From Metellina segmentata (taxonomy: Eukaryota > Arthropoda > Arachnida > Araneae > Tetragnathidae), in assembly GCA_947359465.1 (NCBI GenBank), contig OX375883.1:95306293-95370292 (forward strand): a stretch of DNA of 64,000 nucleotides. The letters run 5' to 3'. The notes beneath the pieces are model-generated. The model had not been told where the DNA came from and did no database searches. It was given only the letters and a program-made list of their open reading frames with translations. Both the position numbers and the translations under genes were made by a program. Within the stretch, counting starts at the first letter, position 1. Each line of letters starts with the position of its first letter. Below are positions 54,265 to 64,000 of this stretch, piece by piece.

Positions 54265-56148
54265 AGACGGTTTTCTCAAAGTAATCCAAAGCAGCCTTTT
54301 CCAACTCCTGCTTGGATTTGGTTTCTATTGGATCTTTAATACCTAAGGTATCTAGATCCCAAAGATTTGTTATTGAAGCATTTTGAGATAAGAGGGATGT
54401 GACAGTCAGAGACGATAAACCATGAATTCTTTCGCCGGGTACTTTTCCCATAATTAACCAGCCCAGTCTGGTTTCTACAGCTATCAGTCCACATTTGAGT
54501 TTGTAACTTTTCCCGGTAAAAAGTTCTCCACAAATATCAGCTCCAATTAGTAATTCAATATCAGGACGACCTTTTCCATAATCTGCTATCCATATTTTCT
54601 TTTCTCTTAACTCCTTTTCCCATGGTCCCTTTTTGAGTCTAGGTAATTTCCCACATATCACAGTTTCGTCTAGAACTTGAATAGTACAGTTGTAGTCACT
54701 GTTGAAATTGCTCACATTTATCTTGTACCGCTGATGCTGTTCTTTTTTCAGTCTTGTACCTCCAAATAAAGAATGAGTCAAATATTCTGTTCCGATTGAC
54801 TCATAACCCATCTCATCGGCAGTTTTCTTCAAGATGCAAGATCGCTGTGAACCGCTGTCGATAAGTGCTCGAATAGTCCGACTTCCTTTGTTTGATTTCA
54901 GCTTTACCTGTAAAGTCTGAAGAAGAACTTCTGCTGAACAGCTGTGATTTGACAATGAATTTTGTATTTCCTCTTTTTTTTCTGTGTTCAGAACTTCATC
55001 CTTCTTTCGGTTTGCTGGTATTTCTGGACACATTATAACCCAATGTTTTCGCCCACAAATCACGCATTTCTTTCGATTTACAAGCTTTTGATTGATGCCA
55101 AAGCTTCAGACAAGTAAAACACGCCTTCTTCTCTTTAATTATTCTCTGTTTATCTTCCAGAGACATCCGCGCGATGTGCTTGAAAACATTCTTTGCTATC
55201 ATGCAATTTACAGCAGAAGATACAGCTACTTTTTCTTTCTTTCCTTTCTTCACTTGTAAATAAATCATTTTTAGTCGGTACGCATTCCTCATTTTTCTGA
55301 AGCGATTTCTTCTTAGTTACTGATCGTTTGAAATCAAAACCCTCGATAGCCATTGAGATGCGTTCTTCATTCTCTACTTTATTTCGAATAAATTTCATTA
55401 GGTCATTAAGACGATCTTTTGGTGCGTCTCCTAATTTTGGTTGTCTCTGCCAGACTCTGAGTAACTCCTCGGGAATACATGACTCGACTAGAGGAAATAA
55501 AATTGCCTCAAACATTTTTGTTGTTATTCACAATGATTCCAATGCTCTTAATTGTGATTCAAGTTTATCATATAGAGATGATAGAGAAAACAAAGAATTC
55601 GAGTTGGAGTTCTGTATCACTAGCGTAAGTAATTCTCTGATGTAAAACTCCACTAAAATGTCCTCTTTCCCAAATCTGAATTTAAAACTTTCAATCACCT
55701 TAGGATAGTTTTCCGCTGTCTCCGGATAACTTTGGACTAGTTCTCGGGCCCGGGAATTCGGAACAGTACATTGTAAAAGATATTGGAATTTGTCACTTGG
55801 ATCAATGTTCTTATCTTCGTCAATATTTTTAAACATCGACCAGAACGATAACCAGCCCTTGACACTTCCGTCGTACTTTCCGAGTTCAATTTGGGGAAGT
55901 CTGAACTTTCGGGCTTCTGTTTGTTGACATAAATTTGAATCATTTTCCATTTCTTTAACTCGTTTGTTGAAAAAGACCTCAATTTTATAAAAACTATTTT
56001 GATAATGCTCAGTTGACTTACTTTCAATTTCGAGCTCCTCATCTGTAGTTTCTTCAATTGTCAGCAAAAGTTCCAAAATTTCTTGATCCAATCTTTGCAG
56101 TTCCAAGAATTTCACGTTAAGAGTTTTGAACTTTCCTTCAATTTCCAA
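54265..56148 (-). pseudogene. BEL/Pao retrotransposon gag and protease
   Basis: Minus-strand frames from 56148 give a coiled-coil N-terminus. Then comes the DUF1759-type gag core (RKFRLPQIELGKYDGSVKGW, LSFWSMFKNIDEDK) and, after frame breaks near 55520 and 55250, three zinc knuckles: CIFCCKLHDSKEC, CFTCLKLWHQSKAC and ICGRKHWVIMC. The aspartic protease has ALIDSGSQRSCI (D in DSG) and the family block IELLIGADICGEL. It stops at about 54265, before the reverse transcriptase, where the Tc1-like element ends. It is therefore truncated and non-functional. Confidence 0.83.
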
Positions 56149-57050
56149 AAGTTCATCTGCGTCCTCTGAGTCGATATGTATAGCAATATTTTACACGGCT
56201 CAATTATCAGGCATTCTCTTTTGGAATTACACGACAAATCTCATAATAAATAGTGTGCAAACGATAATATCAGAAATAAGAGTACAAACGATAATACGGA
56301 AAAATAACAGTAACTAATGTGCAAACGATAATTCGAACTACTTTTAACATTGTGGACGATATTTGGGAAAGTAAGAACGGTAATTTCATTTAATAGTGAG
56401 TCTGATAGCGATTCGGAAATGTTAAGTGATGATGATGTGTAAATGCATGTGATGAATAAATATATTTTAATGTAAATAGATTTTTTATGATGTTTGTTAT
56501 GTTTCATATATATTGATGATGTATAAATGCATGTGATGAATAAGTATAACGTAAATATAGTTTTCTCATTGTAACTAATATTCATGAAAGAGATTGGTTT
56601 CTTATGTACACTTTCTTGTAAACTATCTTAAATGATTCATAAAATTCATTTACTACTAATCGAACCGACACGGTTCCGCCAGTTTCAAAATATGTTTCAC
56701 ATATAAGGTTTATTTTTTTTTAACTCTAATTTTTAAAATGGTCTCATTTTTTTATTATTATATGTATATTCACTATATTTGTATTTTTTATATTCTATTT
56801 ATTTATTATGAATGAATTTGTATCTTTTTATACCAACACATTATTTTATATCCTCTAGGTTATATGTATTTTTATTTATTTTCTTTAATGTCAGAATAAA
56901 TTTGATTTGATTTAATTTGGAGACTATATTTTGCTGTTCATTAAAACACATATTTTAGCAGACAACGCACTGTACCCTTCATTGTCCAACCAAAGAAGAA
57001 AGGAGTATTAAATAGGAGTAATTTCATTCACTAAAATTAATAAAGTTTAA
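56149..57050. other. AT-rich stretch, possible BEL leader
   Basis: It contains a short duplication of GTGTAAATGCATGTGATGAA near 56440 and 56525. No gene is seen. By position it could be part of the leader of the BEL/Pao element. Confidence 0.35.
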
Positions 57051-57059
57051 TAATTTCTT

Positions 57060-58620
57060 TGACAGATTGTCTAATTTTTTTTTGTAGAAAACTTTGAAAT
57101 TAAATTTGTCTTTTTCTTCTCAAGAGAAGAATGTGCATTTTTTAAAGTATGTCTTTGCTGACCAGCATAATCTGAGACTTTGGCCACCCCTTCAATTCTT
57201 GCCTGAGCTACTAGTACTGCTTCCTTAGAGTCTTTATTTTTTATCGCTTTCTTAAACTATCACTGGCTTCCTTTAACAATTTTGAAGCGCAGTCCAACGC
57301 CTCAACCTCTTCCTTACACACAATTTTAAGTTTTCGTTCTTCTTCATCTATTAACTTTATTTTTCTTTACCAGCTGCTTTCTTTTTCTTTCCTGTCCTTC
57401 TCTAATTTTTCTTGTGCCTTCCATTTTATATCTTTTAAATAGGCTTTACATGCAACCCTTGCCATATCCATTAGCATTGACGTGATCGGCACCAAATTAG
57501 GTTGATTGTCAAAATTTGTCAAGCTTCTTTTGACCGTCCTAAATGCATTGAGTATGCTTTTTGACATTGATGCTCCTGTCAAAGCTCTTCCTGAGGCTGA
57601 GAAGACACGTTCAATGTCAGCACTAGCATGAGAAAGTGACAGAGCAGCCTTCACTAGCTTTGACACAACTGGGTATTTAGGATCAACACCAAACTAATGT
57701 CTCGCAGTCTGAAGAACTGGTCCCAGTAAATATCAATAGGTTTCTTTCTTTGGAGTAATTTTCCCTCATCCCCATTAGTAAGTCTCTTGGGATATCCCAT
57801 GGCATTTATCTTGTAACTTCTAATACTTGTCGTACACTCTCACCACCGAGTCTCTCAAGAGGATCAAGGCAGGATAAACTTTTAAGGAGAGATGAACTGA
57901 AGGAGGACTTCTTCAAAAGATCCTTAACACTGGCAATGTAATGCTTCTGAGCCTTTAAAAAAAGAAATTCATTTCCTTTTCTTTCACATTCTGAAGCTCT
58001 CTAGAAATTTTATCTCCAATCACAATATCAGCCAGAGGCAATATTTTTTGAGGACATATGTCTTCCAATTTATCTATTTTCAAATCTCGAATAAATTCCT
58101 CTTTGTAGATCTTACCCAAAATTGTTCTAATCAACAATTCAAGTTGAGAATGAAGGTTACGTATTAGAGGTTCCTTTTTCTGAAGAAATTAGGTCACATG
58201 ATTAAATATACTTGCACTTCATATGACAAATATCACCTCAGCCTTCATAGTTTCTCTTCTAAGTAAATGAAGATTTTTTTTGTAGCCTGGTCTTTGTATC
58301 ATGTTTGGCTTCTTTATTGGAATGTTGTAAAGGAAATACTTTCGCACTGCAATCCACTGTTCAAGCAACCTTTCAGCAGCTGGCTTTAGGCATAGGCACC
58401 TGCTTGATGAAATGTGAGTGGGAAGTTTCAAGTCTTCTTGAATTTGTTTGTATGTTGACCAACGCTTAGGCCACTGATTAAAATATCTGTGAATAGTAAA
58501 AACTAGTTCAGACACATCTTCCCCTAACTCTTTTAGACCTTTAAGAAAAGCATTATGTATTGTGTGAATATTGCATGTCCCAATGTTAATTACTTCTTTT
58601 TTTTAGTTAAGAAAGAAAGT
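57060..58620 (-). pseudogene. hAT transposase fragment
   Basis: Reading down from 58620: INIGTCNIHTIHNAF, VFTIHRYFNQWPKRWSTYKQ, then after breaks LIRTILGKIYKEEFIRDLKI. The C-terminal dimerisation core ALSLSHASADIERVFSASGR (57640-57590) follows, then a long lysine/glutamate-rich coiled coil to about 57060. The catalytic N-terminal half is absent. Stops and frame changes lie near 58200, 57800 and 57360. No terminal repeats were identified. Confidence 0.75.
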
Positions 58621-58639
58621 AATGAGTCATTAATCTTTT

Positions 58640-59762
58640 TAAAAACTGACTTTCACTCGAAAAAAACCTAAAGAATTTGTTATAATCAACTTCGATGATA
58701 ACAGAGAAAGATTTTCAATATTTAACCCTCTGGATACAGAGACGGCCGAAATTTTTGCATTCTCTGGTTACGGAGGGGTTTGGAATCTTTCAGATCTCAA
58801 ACACCTGAAGAAACGGCTGAAGTCCATTAAGATTTCCATGCTTTTATTTCTGTGCCACAAAGAGATCAGAGCGTAATAGCCTCCGTTCCGTAGACAGGAA
58901 TGTCGGGGAGCTTCGAGCGCTTAGAATGTGTGAGGTTGATGATCTATCCCCTTAAAAACTTTGCCGAACACACCTTTGAGTTTAAATTATCATACAAATT
59001 GAAGATTCCACCGTCCTTTCAGAGTTTATCCTGACGTATCTATACCTTCTAGACATAATCAGACCCACATATAAACTGCAATATGTGATGACAAAAGTAC
59101 TAAACGCATTACATCTCCTCCTGGGTTAACGTTGAGTTAATATCAGCTTGATCCGTCCGGTCTTATTCCAGAATCCGAAAATAAAATGGGTCTGTTGAGA
59201 CCGCCCTCAGATCTGTGTATGGAGGATGTTATCCCCCCTTTTCAGTGACCACTGGCATCGATCACCATTTACGAGCTGTCAGCGTCTGACCTCTTAGAGG
59301 GTTCCTCCTTTTGTTCGACCCTGTCGACCGGTGACATCTATCTTGCGCCAAATGTTAACGTTAGTCGTAAATACCACTCAAGTTAGGTAATTAGGTACGA
59401 GAGGTCGGACATGCAGATGGTCCTGCTTCCCTTACGCCGCTTCGTTTTACTGATAGCCTTTTCCCGTGTGAAAATTTCCAGAACTTGCTGCTAATACACC
59501 GCGGGCAACGTGAAGTATCCTTTTACAGTTGAAACGGTACGTTTTTGAATCCATTCTTGCGGTGGAACGTAGCGTGCATTTCGAAATTTAATTCCTGCGA
59601 ACCCTATTTAAAAAAAAAAGAAATGAATTTTTTAATTGCGCAAAAAAATTTTTCTTCTCCAAATAGAATTTAAGAACTTAAAACCCGTGTAAAGTTTAAA
59701 AAATGTCAAAAAGGTGACAAAAAATAAAAAGGTCACAAAAGGTGACGCGTTAGGAGCCCCGA
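58640..59762. other. Less AT-rich stretch without genes; possible LTR edge
   Basis: 58730-59580 is visibly richer in G and C than its neighbours but has no long frame. On the minus strand CGTTAACA (59360-59353) is followed by TTTGGCGCAAGA. This would fit an LTR end and a primer binding site in the same orientation as the BEL/Pao gag. No matching LTR start was found, so this is only a candidate. Confidence 0.3.
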
Positions 59763-60296
59763 GACGTATGTTCTTGATTAAAATAATAAAAAAAAAAGCT
59801 TTATTTGAAAATTTAGGGTTTTTTTCACTACTCTAAATAAATATAATACTCGTTAGTAATATGGTAATTAAATTTGTGTTCTGCTATCACAAGTTTATAA
59901 ACTATGAGTCAGCTAGACCTGTTTAAAGTAGACTTCTGTGAAACATACACAAACTGTGCTCGGGCTATCTCCACACATGTAACTCACTCATAACATCTGT
60001 CCTGATCAGAACATGAAAATTTTAGATGACAAAATAATTTTGAATAGCCGTTTTGAAAAATAAATAAAACCTGCACCATTCTTCAAATTTTTAATAGAAA
60101 CTCATTTAAAGTACTTGAAAGTGAAACATTGTCCAGACATGTATCCCATCTGTTAACTGAGAAAATGACTTACAATTTTTTAAGGTAGATTACATTCACT
60201 AAAATCAAAGCTTAATAACTCGAACAGAAGGTGGAAAAGCGTTCCTCTCATTCTTTTTCATTCATAAGTAGGTAAGGTCATTGATATAACAGGTGA

Positions 60297-60510
60297 CCGG
60301 GAAGCCCGGTTGGAAGGGTGACTAGCAACCGGGGTGTTGCTAGTTCGAATCCAGCCAAAGACCATCGTGTAGAGGGAGTTGGTGTAGGTGCATGTTAAAT
60401 CTGTTGTCCTCACATTGGCCTGGTGTGCTGCCTCGTTGTTTGAGCCCATGATTCAAAATTAGATGTCTCAATCTTTCCCTTTAGGGTTGATTCAGAAGCG
60501 TCACAAATAG
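60297..60510 (+). mobile_element. SINE S1-like remnant
   Basis: The tRNA-like head is better kept than at 14430, with B box AGTTCGAATCC. The body has an internal deletion of about 40 bp relative to 14430. It is the positional equivalent of that copy. Confidence 0.72.
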
Positions 60511-60908
60511 CACATTGTGTGTGTGCCCAAATAGTTTCCAGGAAACGCCATGCGACTAATGCCTACAAGACATGATTTTCTTTCCTCTTACACATCAAAA
60601 CAGTTTTCCTTCATTGCAGATACATCTGTCTTCGCAGCTATGAGCTTAGAGAAAATCCTTTTTTTTTTACAAATTTCAGTCACACAGCTTCTGTCCGATG
60701 GGTTCATCCATGTTTTTGTAAATTTGAACACTTCGTAAACCTTCTGTAAAATAATTCAGAAAAGGTATCTCATCTGTGCATAGTTAAACCACCTTTATTT
60801 GAAACATTTTCGTTGCATACATCACATTTAAATGGTTTTTATCTTCAGTATCTAAATATCTGTCTTACGAAGTAACGCAAAACCGAACATATCTTGTATA
60901 TTTCACTC

Positions 60909-62320
60909 TTATGGTTTCTCTTCGGCGTGGGTTTGTTCATGACGTCGCAGATGTGAACTCCTCCTAAACCCTTTGTTACATACTTCACAACAAAATGGCT
61001 TCTCTTCAGTGTGCGTTTGTTCATGACGTACTAATTGTGAAATCATAATAAACCCTCTGTTACATGTTTCACAAATAAAAGGTTTCTCACCTGTATGGGT
61101 GATTGCGTGTCGCATTAAATCGTATTTTCGTGAAAATATTTTCTTGCACACATCACACTTATGTTGTATTTCTCCAGTGTGGATATTTCTATGTCTCACT
61201 AAATATTTTTTTGTCGAAAATGTTTTAATGCACACTTCGCACTCATGTGGCTTGTCTCCAGTGTGGATATGTCTATGATATTGCAAATGTGAGCTTTGTG
61301 AAAAGGCTTTTGCGCATATTTCACAAGTAAAAGGTTTCTCACCCGTATGGATGCGGCTATGCCTTTCTAAAGAAGACTTCTGCGAAAATAATTTATTGCA
61401 CACTTCACATTCATACGGCTTCTCTCCAGTGTGGGTGCGTCTATGTAATCGTAATTGTGAACTGTGTGAAAAGGCTTTCGCGCATATTTCACAATTAAAA
61501 GGTTTTTCGCCCGTGTGGCTACGTCTATGCCTTCCTAAAGCAGACTTCAGCGTAAATGATTTCTTGCACACTTCACACTCATACGGCTTCTCTCCAGTGT
61601 GGGTGCGTCTATGTAATCGTAATTGTGAACTGTGTGAAAAGGCTTTCGCGCATATTTCACAAGTAAAAGGTTTCTCACCCGTATGGATGCGGCTATGCCT
61701 TCCTAAAGCAGACTTCAGCGTAAATGATTTCTTGCACACTTCACATTCATATGGCTTCTCTCCGGCGTGGATACGTTTATGTAGTCGTAAGGATGTGCTA
61801 AATGAAAAACATTTGTTACATATTTCACAGTTAAAAGGCTTCTCACCAGTGTGGACACGCATATGGGTTAACAAAGGACCCTTTCGTGAAAATATTTTCT
61901 GGCACACATGACACTCATGGGATTTCTCACTGCTTTGTACTCGCATATTGGTTTTATCTCCTTGTACTTTGTTGCACATAGTACATTGATCTGGTTTCAC
62001 ACTAATGTGGTGTCGCCCAATTTCTGATGTTCCAAGTTCGATTTCCATGAAAACATTTTGCAGCAAAATTCACACCCAAACTGCTTTCTTACATTCAAAT
62101 CAGATTTTGAAGAAATCTTTCATGGCTGTAAGATGTTTATAAGACCTGACAGGGCCTGCTTAGAGAATGTAGTTTCTCGAAGTTGCACATTGTGTTCTGT
62201 ATTATCCAGGCAAGATATGGTCTCAAATGAACCCTCTGCATCAAGAACTCTTACTTGATCTCGTAAACATTCCTGTGTTATTACAGATTCTTCCATTGCA
62301 TATTCCACTGATTCTTCCAC
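60909..62320 (-). pseudogene. C2H2 zinc-finger gene, copy 3 (broken N-terminus)
   Basis: Compared with copy 1, the start codon ATG is changed to ATA (62322-62324 region). A TCA codon after LINILQP has become a TGA stop. The first finger (FGCEFCCKMFSWKSNLEH) is joined out of frame to the SEIG segment by a deletion. The downstream frame 62066-60909 (385 codons) remains open with twelve intact fingers from HECHVCQKIFSRKGPLLTH to the final HAEEKP-stop. Two neighbouring finger pairs (61431-61598 and 61599-61766) are almost identical. If transcribed, translation would have to start inside the relic. Most likely it is a pseudogene, though an internally initiated finger-only protein is not excluded. 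Confidence 0.75.
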
Positions 62321-62849
62321 TATGTTTGAGAATTAGTCAAACATTTCCATAACCCTGAAAAAATAAACATTTATTTAGTACAAACAAGGAGATAATATCT
62401 TTTATTCATTAACATTGGTATGATACAAATATTTTGATGTCTTGCATAAAATTTTTGTTGAGCGCTAATTGTTTCACATAACAAAGCTAAGACCGAAATT
62501 AAAAAAAGTCTAGTCCTTGCAGAATCATAAAAGAAATCTTTACAGACATCACGACGGTGTATTCATTTCCTCATGTGGGAAATAATTTATTTAAAACATA
62601 TATAAAAAGATTGAATTCATTAGCAGAAGTAAAATTAATTTTGTTTCTAGCCTTTAAAAGTAAATTTTTTTGTGTGTGTGAGGATTTATTTCGCGATTTC
62701 ATCTCAAATGTGATATTAAAAAAATGCTTCTAAAATGCAACAACTAGAATTAATTTGATTTGTAATGAATGATCACTTCAATTGATACCTGATGTCATGA
62801 TTTTGATTTGTATCTCCATCATACCGACATATTCATCTAAAACAGTTTG

Positions 62850-63250
62850 AACATTCTAATACCACGTGTCATCCAATTGTGTCAGATGAATTTACTATCC
62901 TGAGTACATTGGAAAGAGGGATTTTGATATTCTGTCCAATTGGATTCTTAGTCATGGGAGTGTTAAAAGAAACGAACTTGCTGACAGGGCTGCAAAAACG
63001 GCCTGTTTCACTACAGAAAGCCGTTACTTTGATAAAAGTAATTCCACTAGGTTATTAACTCGTTATAGCAAGAGTCATGGGAACTTCAAATCAACAATAA
63101 ACTAAATATCATCAAAACCACCATTTTCATATGTGGCCAGTTGCTCCAATGCAAAGAACCGGTGTCAAACTGACTAGCCTCCGCATTGGGCATACTTGCT
63201 TCATGTATCACCTTTTGTTGAGAGAAAGAGACCTCTTGTGTAAAACGTAT
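62850..63250 (+). pseudogene. LINE RNase H tail and C-terminus
   Basis: The plus strand keeps the RNase H end (KRNELADRAAKTA-like reading near 62960). After frame changes it reads QRTGVKLTSLRIGHTCFMYH with a following LLLRERDLLC, the LT-LRIGHTR-TH motif of LINE C-termini. It is homologous to 16930-17240 but longer. Confidence 0.72.
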
Positions 63251-63960
63251 TTTACGGTCCGTCATATTTTAAGATTGTACTGCTTTTAACCATCACAGAT
63301 TGAGATATTTTAAACTTGCAAGATTTGCTTGGGGAAAATCCACATTAAAAAATTACAGCTTTTTATATTTTATATTGTGTTTTCAAGTTGCTATTTTGTC
63401 AACATGTTTTAAATCATCACTTCCATTCATCAATTTTCAACCCATTTTTACCAACTCTTATTCGAATTCTAGCAATTGATTTTTTGCACTTTCCCCTTCT
63501 AAAACTTTTGTATAACATCATTTTTGTTTGATCATCTGACCATGTTTGATCAAGACCTCTTATGTTCAACTTATTTTAGTGCCCGTCATATTTAATAGAT
63601 TGTCATGCTTTTAACCATCACAGATTGATATATTTTAAACTTGCAAGCTTTGCTAGGGGAAAATCCTTATTCAAAAAGTACAGCTTTTTATATCTTATTT
63701 AGTGTTTTCAAGTTCTATATAGTCAACATGTTTTAAATCACTTCCATTCATTACTTTTTCAACCTATTTTCACCAACTATTATTCGAATTCAAATTTGAG
63801 AGATTTTTTTTTCCACTTTCTTTTTAAAACTTTCATATTACATAAATTTTATTGTTTGATAATTTTGCTTGGCACAGCTTGTTCATGCATGGACCTTGCG
63901 CCATAAAGTCCAAATATCCAATCCAATCCATGAGTACTGCCATTACACATTTAAACAGTT
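63251..63960 (+). repeat. LINE 3' tail with 325-bp tandem duplication
   Basis: CTTTTAACCATCACAGATTG at 63283 recurs at 63608. About 300 bp after each are similar (GGGGAAAATCC, TACAGCTTTTTATAT, CAACATGTTTTAAATC). The second unit ends in the same TGGCACAGCTTGT block as 17330 and 37800. Confidence 0.78.
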
Positions 63961-64000
63961 AAAGTGAACTCATTGTCATAAAAATTTGCGTACCAAGAAA

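Larger units (their letters stand above)
59763..64000. repeat. Duplicated ZNF block, copy 3 (runs off the window)
   Basis: It is homologous to 13882-17705, in the same order and orientation: GACGTATGTTC start, SINE remnant (60297-60510), decayed fingers (about 60700-60905), ZNF gene, splice acceptor, LINE RNase H tail (62850) and LINE 3' end. Between 63140 and 63460 it keeps sequence that copy 1 has lost. Confidence 0.82.

Overview
This is nuclear DNA from an arthropod, most likely an arachnid (spider-like). It is AT-rich and has no operons or bacterial signals. It carries C2H2 zinc-finger genes with HTGEKP linkers, tRNA-derived SINEs, and a dense, layered load of transposons. The spider-like call rests on the Gypsy gag type, the mariner/DUF4817-type transposase and the SINE style. 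These are recognised from memory, so the clade is an inference.

The only plausible host genes are three paralogous multi-finger C2H2 genes on the minus strand. ZNF copy 1 (15042-16430) has about 12 fingers. Copy 2 (20424-22052) has 15 fingers. Copy 3 (60909-62320) has 12 intact fingers behind a broken N-terminus. Copies 1 and 3 sit in a shared duplicated block (13882-17705 and 59763 to the window end), and copy 2 in a shorter version (19994-22570). All three have a conserved splice acceptor just upstream of the start, and all are followed by remains of further fingers after the stop.

Layout. 1-13.9 kb: two Helitron families, a hAT with a Helitron inside it, non-LTR fragments, SINEs, a MITE and a mariner-like element. 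13.9-22.6 kb: ZNF copies 1 and 2 with LINE, mariner and Helitron debris. 22.6-32.4 kb: a deep nest, in which an outer element with roughly 450-bp inverted ends holds a TTAA-flanked (Kolobok-like) element that is itself split by a hAT, plus a second hAT remnant. 32.4-39.6 kb: Helitron, mariner with a hAT inside, Helitron, foldback MITE, LINE tails and a SINE. 40.2-42.9 kb: an unusual element with about 110-bp GC-rich inverted ends enclosing an array of about 175-bp satellite monomers, inserted with an 8-bp duplication into a 5S-rRNA-like sequence. 44.8-52.4 kb: a MULE transposase gene with N-terminal zinc fingers, split by a tandem Gypsy array (LTR-body-LTR-body-LTR, one target duplication). 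52.9-58.6 kb: a Tc1/mariner-like transposase with a very long last D-to-E spacing, a BEL/Pao gag-protease remnant and a hAT fragment. 59.8-64 kb: ZNF copy 3 and LINE tails.

Nearly every transposase is broken by stops or frameshifts. Very little of the window is likely to be expressed apart from ZNF copies 1 and 2. All family names come from reading motifs; no database search was run.
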